NCBI RefSeq assembly: GCF_003664005.1
Contig: NZ_RCCJ01000001.1
Span: 682,001-746,000 of the forward strand
Direction of reading: 5' to 3'
From: Hydrogenivirga caldilitoris
GTDB taxonomy: Bacteria > Aquificota > Aquificia > Aquificales > Aquificaceae
DNA: 64,000 bases
The notes beneath the pieces were generated by a model. It saw only the letters and a list, made by a program, of their open reading frames with translations, was not told where the DNA came from and did not search any database. The position numbers were made by a program, and so were the translations under genes. This document shows, in pieces, positions 54,361-63,411 of this stretch (positions are counted from its first letter, which is position 1; every line of letters begins with the position of its first letter).

Positions 54361-57300
54361 AAGCTTTTGTTGAGAAGATTGTTGTTGAGGGTTTTAAATC
54401 TTACGGCAAGGAGCTAAAGGAAATCCCTATAGGTCCCGGTTTCGTTGCCATAGTAGGTCCGAACGGAGCAGGTAAATCAAATATAGGGGACGCTCTTTCC
54501 TTCGCTCTTGGAATAGCTACCACGAAAACTCTCAGAGCCAAGAACCTATCGTACCTCATATTCTCAAAGGATGGGGAAAGAGCCCCTTACGCCTACGTTG
54601 AGGTTCATTTCAAAAACGAGGGAGCCTTTCCTGTACCCGATGAAAACGTGATTGTATCAAGAAAAGTTACACAGGACGGAAGGAGCACCTTTAAAGTAAA
54701 CGGTGTTACTGTCCGGGAGAAAGACCTGAGAGACTTCCTATCCAAGGCGGGGATATACGATAACGGATACAACGTTGTTCTCCAGGGTGACATAGTAAGG
54801 TTCCTGAAGATGACCTCGGTTGAGAGGAGGAAGGTTATAGAGGACGTAGCTGGAATAAGCGATTACGAGACAAAGAAGCAAAAAGCTATAAATGACCTTA
54901 TGGAGGTTGACATAAAGATAAGGGAGCTAAAACTCCTTCTTGAAGAGATAAAGGTGCAGTTGAGTAAACTTAAGGAGGAGAAGGATAAGCTTGATAAGTA
55001 CAAAAAACTTCAGGAGGAGAAGAGGGATACCGAGATAGCCATACTCTCAAAGGAGATAAACAGATACAGTTCTGAAGAACTCAAACTGTCAGAGGAACTG
55101 AACGCCTACCAGGAAAGGCTCAACCTGATAAAGGAAAACATAAAATCTAAGGAAGAGACGCTCGCTGAAAAGGAAGGCAAGCTTAAAGACTTGAGTGATA
55201 AGCTACTCCCCTTCAGAGAGAGAATAGGGAAGATATCCTCCGACATTGAGCACATAGGCAAGGAAATAGATAGGAAGGAGCACAGAAGGGAAGATATCCT
55301 CCTTGAAAAGGATAAGGAAGAGAAGGCTCTCGGATATCTAATTAAGGACATTGAAAATCTCACAGAGGAGCTGCAGCTTCTTCGTTCAGAGCTTGAGCTA
55401 AAGGAAAGGGAGTATGAGGAACTTAAAGCCCAGGAGGAAAGAGCCTATTCAGAGTTAAAGGAGCTTGACGATAAATTGAAAGTATCCATAGAAGAGGCGG
55501 AAAAGGCAGAGGAGAAAGAAAAGCAACTGAAAGAGTATATAGAAGAAAGGAAACAGGAAGAGAATACAATAAGACTCAAACTGAAAGAAATAGAGTTAAA
55601 AATTGAGAAAACTTACGAGGATATAGAGAGGCTTAAAGAAGAGAAGGAAACCACAAGGAAGAAAATAGAGGAATCCTTTGGTGAACTGGAGAAGTACCGC
55701 CGGATGAGAGCGGTTGAACAGGATACACTCAAACAGGAAAGGGAGTACATAAAAAGGGTTGAGGAGGAACTCAAAGACATAAGAAAGAAGCTGGAAGAGG
55801 TTATAAGAGGAAGGGCTTACGTAGAGAGCAAGCTTGCCAGCTCTGAACCCCTTGATGTCCTCTTTGAGGGTATAGACGGGGTTTACGGAACTGTCGGGGA
55901 CCTCATAACCGTTAAAGACCCCGAACACATACGTGCCGTTGAGGTTGCCGGCGGAGGAAGGCTCAGATACGTGGTCGTGGAGGACGAAAACGTTGCGAAG
56001 AGGTGCATAGACTTCTTGAGAGAGAGAAACCTGGGACGTATGAGTTTTATACCTTTGAACAGAATAAAGGCTGATGTAAACCTACCCCCCTATCCAAGGG
56101 TGAAAGGTGCTGTGGACTTTGCCATAAACCTTGTGGAGTACGACGAAAGGTTTGAAAGGGCTGTAAGGTTTGCCTTCGGAGACACATTGATAGTGCAAGA
56201 TTTTGAATCTGCAAGGAGTATAGGTATAGGAAACTACAGGATGGTTACCCTTGACGGTGAACTTTTTGAGAAAACAGGCGTTATCACGGGAGGAAGTCAG
56301 AGGAGCGGTGGTGAGCTCGGAAGGAGGTTTTATGAGGAGGAGAGAAGGAAGCTTGAAATGGAAGAACATGAGCTCAGGGAGAAGGAGCAAGATACCCTTA
56401 TAAAGCTCAGAGCCTTGAGGAGTGAGATTGCAGAGAAGGAAGGCGTTTTGAAGGTCCTGGAGAAAAAACTCTCTGAGTTTGAAGAGCTGTCTAAAGAGGG
56501 TGACAGAAAGCTGGCAGAGTTTGACCAAAAACTTGCCAAGGCTGAAGAATACATAGGTATATTGAGGGAGCAGGAAGAGGAGCTAAAGGAGAGGCTCAAA
56601 AAGCTCAAAGAAGATATAGAGTACAGTGAGGAAAAGCTCAAGAACCTGTCCCTTAAAAGGCAGGACATAATAAACTACTACCGTTCTTCTGGAATAGAGG
56701 AGAAAAGACAAGAGTACGAGCGTATAAAGAGAAGGGTTGAAAATAAGAGGGCTGAACTTGAGAATATTAAGCTCGCCTTCAGAGATAAGGAGGCGGAGAT
56801 CAAAGCTGTTGAAGAGGAAGTTCAGAGGAAAAGAGCCTACATAGAGAGCCTTGATAGGGAATACGAGGGGCTGAATCATGAGATACAGGAGCTCAGGACA
56901 AAACGTGAGGAACTTGAAAACAGAGTTAAGGATATAGAAGCTCAGGTTTACCAGTTCTATAAGGAGAAAGACAGGACGGAGGAGGAGGTTAGAGACCTGC
57001 AGGCAGAGCTTGGAAGGCTAAGGGTTGAGGAGGAGGACCTCTATACGAAGGTAGGTGACCTGAGTGCAAATCTGAGTAGAGTTCAACAGAAACTTGCAGA
57101 CCTTAGGCAGAGGCTTCAGGAATTGGACTTTGAGGGGCAGCTGCCCGATGTAACAGAGGGTTTAAATAAGTTGAAAGAAAGGCTTTTCAAAATAGAGAGG
57201 GAGCTTGAACATCTTGGTAATGTGAATCTCAGAGCTGAAGAAGATTACCATGAGGAGCTCCATAGGTACAACGATTACGAGGATAAGCATAAAAAGCTCC

Positions 57301-57836
57301 AGGAGGAGAGGAAAGCTATAAAGGACATGATAGAAGAGATTGAGACCAAGAAACTCAACGCCTTTATGGAAGCTTATGAGAATATAAACAAGAGTTTGAA
57401 GAAGATATTTTCCTTCCTCTCACCGGGAGGCAAAGCTCAGATGGTTATAGAGAACGAGATTGACCCCTTCAGCGGCGGGATAAGCCTCATAGTCAAACCG
57501 CGGGGTAAGGACGTGCAGTACCTGGAAGCTATGTCCGGAGGAGAGAAAACCCTTGCTGCCCTTTCCCTTATATTTGCGATTCAGGAGTACAAACCTTCGC
57601 CCTTCTACTACTTTGACGAGGTTGATGCCCACCTGGACGAGGCGAACGCTAAGAAGGTAGGAGAACTTATAAAGGAAAAATCAAAAGAGGCTCAGTTCAT
57701 AGTTGTTACTCTGAGAGAAGTCTTGGCAAGCTTTGCTGACAGGTTGATAGGAGTGTCTGCAAGAGGTGGTATATCTCGTGTGTTCCCGGTTGAAAACCTA
57801 TCAAGTGTTTTAGGAGAAGGTAAGGAGGTTTCCTGA
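54357..57836 (+). CDS. smc: Chromosome segregation protein SMC
   Basis: A 1159-residue SMC ATPase: Walker A GPNGAGKSNIGDALSFALG near the N terminus, two coiled coils (about 170-480 and 660-1000), a hinge between them (about 500-650), and the C-terminal signature LEAMSGGEKTLAALSLIFAI with Walker B FYYFDEVDAHLDEANA. It compacts and organises the chromosome. The ATG at 54357 begins the conserved AFVEKIVVEGFKSYG; a 19-codon longer frame lies inside lpxD. Confidence 0.97.
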   Translation: MKAFVEKIVVEGFKSYGKELKEIPIGPGFVAIVGPNGAGKSNIGDALSFALGIATTKTLRAKNLSYLIFSKDGERAPYAYVEVHFKNEGAFPVPDENVIVSRKVTQDGRSTFKVNGVTVREKDLRDFLSKAGIYDNGYNVVLQGDIVRFLKMTSVERRKVIEDVAGISDYETKKQKAINDLMEVDIKIRELKLLLEEIKVQLSKLKEEKDKLDKYKKLQEEKRDTEIAILSKEINRYSSEELKLSEELNAYQERLNLIKENIKSKEETLAEKEGKLKDLSDKLLPFRERIGKISSDIEHIGKEIDRKEHRREDILLEKDKEEKALGYLIKDIENLTEELQLLRSELELKEREYEELKAQEERAYSELKELDDKLKVSIEEAEKAEEKEKQLKEYIEERKQEENTIRLKLKEIELKIEKTYEDIERLKEEKETTRKKIEESFGELEKYRRMRAVEQDTLKQEREYIKRVEEELKDIRKKLEEVIRGRAYVESKLASSEPLDVLFEGIDGVYGTVGDLITVKDPEHIRAVEVAGGGRLRYVVVEDENVAKRCIDFLRERNLGRMSFIPLNRIKADVNLPPYPRVKGAVDFAINLVEYDERFERAVRFAFGDTLIVQDFESARSIGIGNYRMVTLDGELFEKTGVITGGSQRSGGELGRRFYEEERRKLEMEEHELREKEQDTLIKLRALRSEIAEKEGVLKVLEKKLSEFEELSKEGDRKLAEFDQKLAKAEEYIGILREQEEELKERLKKLKEDIEYSEEKLKNLSLKRQDIINYYRSSGIEEKRQEYERIKRRVENKRAELENIKLAFRDKEAEIKAVEEEVQRKRAYIESLDREYEGLNHEIQELRTKREELENRVKDIEAQVYQFYKEKDRTEEEVRDLQAELGRLRVEEEDLYTKVGDLSANLSRVQQKLADLRQRLQELDFEGQLPDVTEGLNKLKERLFKIERELEHLGNVNLRAEEDYHEELHRYNDYEDKHKKLQEERKAIKDMIEEIETKKLNAFMEAYENINKSLKKIFSFLSPGGKAQMVIENEIDPFSGGISLIVKPRGKDVQYLEAMSGGEKTLAALSLIFAIQEYKPSPFYYFDEVDAHLDEANAKKVGELIKEKSKEAQFIVVTLREVLASFADRLIGVSARGGISRVFPVENLSSVLGEGKEVS

Positions 57837-58205
57837 CTATCTGGGATACACCTTTTCTCCCTTTGTTATTAAAGCCCACACAAGATAAGCTACCTTTTCC
57901 GGGACTATAACGGTATTTCTGTTACTCTGCCTACTAAGTATCTCGTGAAGCTCAGTCCTGAGAACTGCATCACCGGTTAGGTCAAAAAGGACATCTATCT
58001 CATCACCGAGAGCTTCAAGGAGATTTCTCGCGTCTTTGAAGTATCCTGCTCCAGCTTCCTTGGCTTTCCTGACAGCCTCCTTCTCCTCTATGGGCTCGGC
58101 AACCGCAACTACCTTTATATTGTGAGCTCCAGCCTCCAACAGAGCGTCCAGGAACACACTTCCAACCTTACCAAGACCGGCTATGGCGACCTTAACTGTT
58201 CTCAT
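57837..58205 (-). CDS. Small NAD-binding Rossmann-fold protein
   Basis: A 122-residue protein starting RTVKVAIAGLGKVGSVFLDALL (GxGxxG), then VVAVAEPIEEKEAVRKAKEAG and VLFDLTGDAVLRTEL, the pattern of a homoserine/aspartate dehydrogenase-type NAD domain without the catalytic domain. It may be a redox sensor or a fragment-like independent protein. Stops directly beside the smc stop. Confidence 0.75.
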   Translation of the reverse strand: MRTVKVAIAGLGKVGSVFLDALLEAGAHNIKVVAVAEPIEEKEAVRKAKEAGAGYFKDARNLLEALGDEIDVLFDLTGDAVLRTELHEILSRQSNRNTVIVPEKVAYLVWALITKGEKVYPR

Positions 58206-58206
58206 A

Positions 58207-58614
58207 CTAACCTCCTATCTCATGATAATAGGTTTCCAGGAGTACTCTGAGTTTTTTATAACTCCTCTGAAACACCTTCCTTTCAAGGAGAAACCTGTCT
58301 TTCCCCTGAGAGAACTTTACGAAGCTCTCAACCTTTCTGAAAACGAGCTTCCTGTCTTCAAGCTCAAGGATTGTGTCTATCAACCTGTTTCCTGAGAAAA
58401 ACAAAATGGCATGATGCCTCCTTATCCTCAGATGCCTGCGAACCGATGGGCATGTTTTGGGAGAACAGAAGAGTATAAATATTCTGGAAGCATATCTGCT
58501 GAATATCTCTTTGAAAAGAGGATGTTCTGTCCCTTCTTCAGAAAAACAGACTATGAAATCCTTCTCTTCACCTATTAGAAGACCGAAACTCTGCCTATCA
58601 AGGTTAGGGAGCAT
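58207..58614 (-). CDS. Hypothetical protein
   Basis: A 135-residue protein beginning MLPNLDRQSFGLLIGEEKDF, with a CSPKTCPSVRRHLRIRRHHA stretch (two cysteines and many basic residues). GGAGG is 5 nt upstream of the ATG at 58614; the 16 further upstream codons of the open frame run into the porin terminator and are not coding. Next gene begins 1 nt after its stop. No family recognised. Confidence 0.68.
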   Translation of the reverse strand: MLPNLDRQSFGLLIGEEKDFIVCFSEEGTEHPLFKEIFSRYASRIFILFCSPKTCPSVRRHLRIRRHHAILFFSGNRLIDTILELEDRKLVFRKVESFVKFSQGKDRFLLERKVFQRSYKKLRVLLETYYHEIGG

Positions 58615-58642
58615 AAGTTCCTCCACAGCCGTTATTAAAAAA

Positions 58643-58659
58643 CCGCCCCGAGGGGGCGG
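58643..58659 (-). terminator. Intrinsic terminator after porin gene
   Basis: On the minus strand CCGCCCC-CTC-GGGGCGG (58659-58643) followed by six T (58642-58637). It ends the porin transcript, about 40 nt after its stop. Confidence 0.88.
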
Positions 58660-58697
58660 CAAAGGAGCAGCCGTACAGGGGGCGGCGGCACAAAAGT

Positions 58698-60056
58698 TCA
58701 GAACTCAAGCTGGAGCCTTGCGAATATCTCGTTGACTGAGGATTTATCTACACCGTTGTAGAGGTACTTTCCGGCATCACCAATGGAAGCTACAGCCCCG
58801 CCGAATTCAAGGTTCATGTGCTTTCCGGTGTTATAAGTAAGCTGGACTCCAAACTCCGTTCCGAGGTTTTTTCCAGCGTTTGTATCAATGGTGTTGTCTC
58901 CATCTGAATCGTACCACATATCCTTCGCAGACCTAAACCAGCCACCTACGATTTGAGCGGAGAGTTTCTCCATTATAGGAACGTCAATCTTCGCCTGTAG
59001 GGTTATAAGACCATGTCCCCTGTTGCCCGGCTCAAGACCGAAGTCGTTAACATCTGAAGGTCCGTGAGGAGTGAAGATGTAAGTGTAAGCCCAATAGCCG
59101 GCGGTCCCAAGAACGTTATGGGTTGTAATGAATCCTCTTTTTGAATCGGTGGTCTCTTTACCGCTTGAGTAAACACCAAGAACGCTTACATTAGCAGGTC
59201 CGACCTTGGCAGAAGGCTCCAGCCTGACAAGGAACCCGCTGTTATCTGTGTTTCCTACCTTACCTGTGTTGTAAAGAACTACCCCGTGAACTTTGAACAT
59301 ATCTAAGTCAGCGGTTGCATGGGCACCGAGCCAAGTCTGGTTGAGTTTGGTTGCAGGAGCGTCGTTCCCAGGATTATTATCGCTGTCTATACACTCCTGG
59401 GTTGTACCAGGGATACAAACCTTTCCATAAGCTCCGTACCAGTGGACACCTACGTCCACTCCTCCCGCTTTGGTGTTCAGGTCAAGGACTATGAAGTGTT
59501 CATCCTGATCCTTGTTTATCTGGGAGTTGTTTATGAGAGCCTGACCTTCCACAAGCCTTACGTAGGCGGCTCTCCAGTTAAAGGTTCCAGTGCTTCCTGC
59601 ATAGGCTATTCCTCCTATGTTCAGATCCCAGTCTGCGGAGAAGAGCATCTGGTCAACCTGGTCGTTGGCTGGGAGGATACCTGCCATTACCTTACCGGGA
59701 CCGGCGGGGAAGTAGAGGTATCCGTACCTTATTCCCCTTGCCTGAAGTCTGTTGAAGGCGTTAATAGCGTAAACTCCACGGGGATCACTGGATGCCGGAG
59801 AAGAGCCTCCCCATCCGCCTCTATACTCAATCTGGATGAAACCACCTACGTTCTCCTCGGTGTGGACGTCTAAGTTGAGCCTTAACCTCTGTCTAAAGAA
59901 GTCGTACTGCTTTTCAGAGCCTATGTTTGAGTTGTTGTACATGACCCTGTACTGGATGCCAAAGTCAATGTTGGCATCGCTGAGCTTGACTGCATAAGTT
60001 GGTGCTGAGAGAACAGCTGTGGAGAGCACCGCTCCTAAAAGCAATTCCTTTTTCAT
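58698..60056 (-). CDS. Outer-membrane porin-like protein next to arsenite oxidase genes
   Basis: A 452-residue protein with a signal peptide (KKELLLGAVLSTAVLSAPTYA) and a 16-20 stranded beta-barrel pattern ending LQLEF with a C-terminal Phe. Features such as FFRQRLRLNLDVHTEENVGGFIQIEYRG and YLYFPAGPGKVMAGILP suggest the alginate-export/OprP-like porin group. It sits directly downstream of aioA, separated by a terminator, and may admit arsenite or release arsenate, which is inference. GGGGGTG lies upstream of the ATG. Confidence 0.8.
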   Translation of the reverse strand: MKKELLLGAVLSTAVLSAPTYAVKLSDANIDFGIQYRVMYNNSNIGSEKQYDFFRQRLRLNLDVHTEENVGGFIQIEYRGGWGGSSPASSDPRGVYAINAFNRLQARGIRYGYLYFPAGPGKVMAGILPANDQVDQMLFSADWDLNIGGIAYAGSTGTFNWRAAYVRLVEGQALINNSQINKDQDEHFIVLDLNTKAGGVDVGVHWYGAYGKVCIPGTTQECIDSDNNPGNDAPATKLNQTWLGAHATADLDMFKVHGVVLYNTGKVGNTDNSGFLVRLEPSAKVGPANVSVLGVYSSGKETTDSKRGFITTHNVLGTAGYWAYTYIFTPHGPSDVNDFGLEPGNRGHGLITLQAKIDVPIMEKLSAQIVGGWFRSAKDMWYDSDGDNTIDTNAGKNLGTEFGVQLTYNTGKHMNLEFGGAVASIGDAGKYLYNGVDKSSVNEIFARLQLEF

Positions 60057-60081
60057 AACTGCACCCCCTTCAGAGTTTTTT

Positions 60082-60106
60082 AAAAACGGGAGGGGAGCCC
60101 CTCCCG
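60082..60106 (-). terminator. Intrinsic terminator after aioA
   Basis: On the minus strand CGGGAGGGG-CT-CCCCTCCCG (60106-60087) followed by five T (60086-60082). It lies 8 nt after the aioA stop and separates aioBA from the porin gene, which probably gets some read-through or its own promoter. Confidence 0.9.
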
Positions 60107-60113
60107 CAGATAA

Positions 60114-62732
60114 TTAGCTAAAGTCATTGATTGGCAAGAACGAAGTGTACTTGGCAACGTGTTCAAGCTTGCCCGAAAGTTTCCTTATCCCTACCCTTGA
60201 AGCCTTGTACCAAGGTATCGTCGTCTTCGGGTCGGTGTAGCTCGTTGTCAGGTGGTTGAGAGACTCGTGGAACCTGTACATGAGTCCGTAAACCGTTCCC
60301 GGAGGCGGAGAGTCATTCACGTACACAACGGCAACGCAGTTACCCTCCATGTTGTAAACCTCTACAAGGTCTCCGCTCTTAATACCGAGTCTCTCCGCAT
60401 CTCTGTAGTTCATCTCTATGTATGGCATAGGTATGGTGAAAACCTTCTCGGGCAGGTGTCTGTCATGGTATCCCGTTTGCCAGAATATCTGAGTCCTTCC
60501 GTTGGTGAACCAGAAGGGGAACTTCTTATCGTTTCCGTGCTCCAGATACTTGACTATCTGAGGTGGATAGAACTTCTTCGGGTCTGGTTCCCACGGGTCC
60601 GTTCCGTACCACTTCCACTTTCCATCGGGTGTGCCAAACTTGTAGGTGTATCTTCTCTTGGTTCCGACTGGTTTTCCGGTCCTGGGGTCTATCCTTACGG
60701 GCGTTTGTATGCCCTTTTGTCCCAGTTCTCTAAGGAGATCATGGGTTACACCCCTGTAACATTCTGCCGGAAGCTTTGCCTCGTCTTCCTCTGAAACCCT
60801 GTTGTCTGGAAATTCTTCCCATCCGTCCTTGAATACCTCTGCTGCATCCTTCCAGTCCATTCCGGAGCAGTACTTGGCTTCCTCATAATTGCCCTCTGCT
60901 TCGTAGAGCTCTTTCATCCTTGTGGCTATCCTTCCCCATATCCACCAGTCTGGTTTTGCATCCCCAGGAGGGTCCATGAACTTGTCGGCTATTCTCAGGA
61001 GTCTGGAGTTACAGTTGATGTAAGTGGTAGGTGTCTCACCCCAGCCGGCTGCGGGTAGCACAAGGTGGGCATCCCTTGCGGTCTCAATCATATACATGTT
61101 AACTACTACCAGAAAGAGTCCGTCAGTCTTTCCAAGACCTTCCAGTATCCTCTTCGCCCTCTCTTCGGAACCGGCAGGTTCACCTGCTGCGGCAGCGTAT
61201 TCGGATAGGAACTTTGTCAAAGACAGAGTTCTCTCATGAACCCTCTTCTTATACTCCTGCGCGTTGGGGGTTGAGAGGTAAGGGTCTGTTCCTGATACGA
61301 AGTAAACTTTAGACCTGAGATCCCACTTAACGTACTCGTCTATGTTGGGAGGGGGTCCTCCAGCGTATATGGACCCGACCAAGTTGGCTCTGGACTTTCC
61401 GTGAGGTCTTACGTAACCTTCCTGGTGTCCCCCCTGTCTTCCGCAACCCGTTCCGGGTTTTCCGTAGTTTCCTGTAAGAGCCGCTATCTGAGCAATAGCC
61501 GCTATGGTGTCGTAGTTCTTGTAACCCCATATAACGCCTTTCTCGTATACGGTTAGCGTTCTTCTCCTATGACCTCCCTTCTTGGGTTTGGCTATCCACT
61601 CAGCCGCTTTCTCTATGTCTGCCTTTGAAACTCCTGTAAGTCTTTCAACCCTTCTCATGAACTCTTCATAGGGGACGTCAAGCATAAGAGACTTTTTCTT
61701 GTAGTCTTCAAAGGTTTTCAGGTCTGTCCTCTTCCTTATAAACTCCTCATCGTGCCACCCTTTCTCGTAGATAGCCCTGGCTATGGCGTTAGCAAGGACG
61801 TAGTCCGTTCCAAGATTTGGTCTCAGGTGAAGAACCCTTCCGGGGGCAACATCCTCAGCTACAGTGACAGACGCTGTCCTTCTGGGGTCAACAACTATGA
61901 GCCTCGCAGGTTCGGCAGGTTCACCCCTGTTGTACTCCTTCTTCTTTTCCTCAATAGTCGCTCCCTGTATGTTGGGAAGCATGTGCTCGGTGTAAAAAAC
62001 TGAAGCGGTCTCAAAGGAGTTTGCTCCCCAAAGAACTATCGTATCGGCAAGCCTTGCGTCCTCATAGGTGTAGTTGAGCTCGTGGGCTCCTCTCTCCCTC
62101 TGACCCCATACCTCGGAGTTGTAGGCTGGTCTGTTGTGGATGGAGAGCATCCTCGTCCCCACCGCTATGAAGAAGAACTTTCCAACAGCCCAGTTGTCCT
62201 CAAATCCAGACCCTGAACCTCCATGGTCGTGGATCTTCATCGCTATGGAGTCAGGTCCCCAAGAGTCCTTAACGCCCTTCACAACCCTCGCAATTATGTC
62301 TATGGCTTCGTCCCAGCTTATAGGTTGGAACTGGTCTCCGACCCTTAGGAGGGGATAATGGAGCCTGTTTCTCGTTGGTTTTGTAGGGGCATAAGTAGCT
62401 TGGGCGTTTGTACCACCTCTTATGGAGTAGTTCCCTCTGTTTATAGGTGAGGCTTTAGAGGGTAGGACTAGGACGTTGTACTGTTTTCCATCGTGGTCTG
62501 TAACCACAGTGTGCATGTTTTCAACCATTGCCTGTCCTTGAAGCGCAACCTGTTGCTTGGTGAAATCTATTCCAAGAGCGTTCTCGTTTGGCTTTGGTCC
62601 TCCGTCCTTCCCTACGGGCCACTTGTAAACGTCATAACCGCATCCTACGTTACAGTACTGACAAACAGCGTTAAACTTCTTGGCATCCTTAGGTGGTATA
62701 GGTAACTTGTCCTTCCTTGCAAAAAGTGCCAT
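60114..62732 (-). CDS. aioA: Arsenite oxidase large (molybdenum) subunit
   Basis: An 872-residue DMSO-reductase-superfamily protein. N-terminal CQYCNVGCGY gives three cysteines (24, 27, 31); the position of the fourth ligand is Ser103 in NYSIRGG, so it holds a 3Fe-4S cluster, as in AioA rather than nitrate reductase or formate dehydrogenase. HNRPAYNSEVWG and GCGRQGGHQEGYVRPHG match the His/Glu and Arg/His active-site segments of AioA. It oxidises arsenite to arsenate in the periplasm, using the molybdopterin cofactor. No signal peptide: it is exported with AioB through Tat. AGGAGGTGTGAG lies before the ATG. Confidence 0.96.
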   Translation of the reverse strand: MALFARKDKLPIPPKDAKKFNAVCQYCNVGCGYDVYKWPVGKDGGPKPNENALGIDFTKQQVALQGQAMVENMHTVVTDHDGKQYNVLVLPSKASPINRGNYSIRGGTNAQATYAPTKPTRNRLHYPLLRVGDQFQPISWDEAIDIIARVVKGVKDSWGPDSIAMKIHDHGGSGSGFEDNWAVGKFFFIAVGTRMLSIHNRPAYNSEVWGQRERGAHELNYTYEDARLADTIVLWGANSFETASVFYTEHMLPNIQGATIEEKKKEYNRGEPAEPARLIVVDPRRTASVTVAEDVAPGRVLHLRPNLGTDYVLANAIARAIYEKGWHDEEFIRKRTDLKTFEDYKKKSLMLDVPYEEFMRRVERLTGVSKADIEKAAEWIAKPKKGGHRRRTLTVYEKGVIWGYKNYDTIAAIAQIAALTGNYGKPGTGCGRQGGHQEGYVRPHGKSRANLVGSIYAGGPPPNIDEYVKWDLRSKVYFVSGTDPYLSTPNAQEYKKRVHERTLSLTKFLSEYAAAAGEPAGSEERAKRILEGLGKTDGLFLVVVNMYMIETARDAHLVLPAAGWGETPTTYINCNSRLLRIADKFMDPPGDAKPDWWIWGRIATRMKELYEAEGNYEEAKYCSGMDWKDAAEVFKDGWEEFPDNRVSEEDEAKLPAECYRGVTHDLLRELGQKGIQTPVRIDPRTGKPVGTKRRYTYKFGTPDGKWKWYGTDPWEPDPKKFYPPQIVKYLEHGNDKKFPFWFTNGRTQIFWQTGYHDRHLPEKVFTIPMPYIEMNYRDAERLGIKSGDLVEVYNMEGNCVAVVYVNDSPPPGTVYGLMYRFHESLNHLTTSYTDPKTTIPWYKASRVGIRKLSGKLEHVAKYTSFLPINDFS

Positions 62733-62749
62733 GACTCACACCTCCTTTA

Positions 62750-63244
62750 TTATTTAGGGAGAAGGTTTATAGCCCTTCCCCATACAAGACCTTCAACAGC
62801 TTCAGCGTAAATGTTTCCCCTTCTGTCAACGCTCAGTTTTATCTGCGGTAGCCACTCGGAAGCGTGACCCTGGTAGGTCTGTCCGTTCTTAGCCGGGTCA
62901 AACATTGAATAGTGACACTTACATACGAATCTCCCCTTAGAGTATTGCAGGGGGCATCCCTGGTGAGTGCACAGGGCAGAGAAGGCAACTATGTCCTTGT
63001 CCGGTCCAACCCCACCTATGGCTGGCCTTCCTATCTTTACAAGAACTGCGGGCGAGTTCTCATCAGGATAGTTGAACATTATTGGCTTGTGAGCTTTTAC
63101 ATCTCTTATGCTGGCTATCTTCTTCTTTCTATAGGGTAATGAAGGCGCCACACATGCCTTTGCGAACCTGTGGCTGACAAGCAGTGTTCCAAGAACTATA
63201 GAGCCCCCTACAAAGGTCCGTCGTGACACGTTGAGCTTCAACAT
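62750..63244 (-). CDS. aioB: Arsenite oxidase small (Rieske) subunit
   Basis: A 164-residue protein with a twin-arginine signal (SRRTFVGGSIVLGTLLVSHR) and a Rieske 2Fe-2S domain with CTHQGCPLQYSKG and CKCHYSMF (C-x-H and C-x2-H). It takes electrons from AioA and passes them to cytochrome c or azurin-type carriers. GGAGGTGGAGC precedes the ATG at 63244; a longer frame upstream is not needed. Tat machinery for it is encoded at 0.5-1.6 kb. It is the first gene of the operon. Confidence 0.96.
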   Translation of the reverse strand: MLKLNVSRRTFVGGSIVLGTLLVSHRFAKACVAPSLPYRKKKIASIRDVKAHKPIMFNYPDENSPAVLVKIGRPAIGGVGPDKDIVAFSALCTHQGCPLQYSKGRFVCKCHYSMFDPAKNGQTYQGHASEWLPQIKLSVDRRGNIYAEAVEGLVWGRAINLLPK

Positions 63245-63278
63245 GCTCCACCTCCTCAAAATGTTTCTCATGATCTAT

Positions 63279-63294
63279 GGCAAGAATCGTGCCA
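63279..63294 (-). promoter_or_regulatory. Sigma-54 promoter of aioBA
   Basis: On the minus strand TGGCACGATTCTTGCC (63294-63279) matches the -24/-12 consensus TGGCAC-N5-TTGC exactly. The transcription start would be near 63268, giving a 5' leader of about 24 nt to the aioB ATG with its ribosome binding site. No -35/-10 pair was seen here. Confidence 0.85.
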
Positions 63295-63371
63295 AAAAGT
63301 GGGATACAGGGAAAAGTGCTGAGGCTCAGAGACTATAAGACTATAGTTATTTTCTTATGTATATCTTTGGA

Positions 63372-63409
63372 TGGTCAAAATCTGAGCATCTGTGGTCAAA
63401 ATCTGACCA
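63372..63409 (-). promoter_or_regulatory. Two dyad repeats, likely enhancer (UAS) for aioBA
   Basis: Two 17-bp dyads with a 21-bp period: TGGTCA-N5-TGAGCA (63372-63388) and TGGTCA-N5-TGACCA (63393-63409). They lie about 104-141 bp upstream of the predicted sigma-54 start, the usual place for enhancer-binding protein sites, and just beyond the end of the Cys-rich gene. An AioR-like activator is the natural candidate. Confidence 0.75.
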
Positions 63410-63411
63410 CT

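Noticed and set aside
54605-57632. Several antisense open frames within smc
   Set aside because: They are shadows of the coiled-coil coding sequence, with Leu/Ser/Phe-rich low-complexity translations and no start signals.
60114-62732. Assignment of the molybdoenzyme as nitrate reductase or formate dehydrogenase
   Set aside because: Ser103 replaces the fourth cluster ligand and the partner is a Tat-exported Rieske protein, which fits arsenite oxidase.
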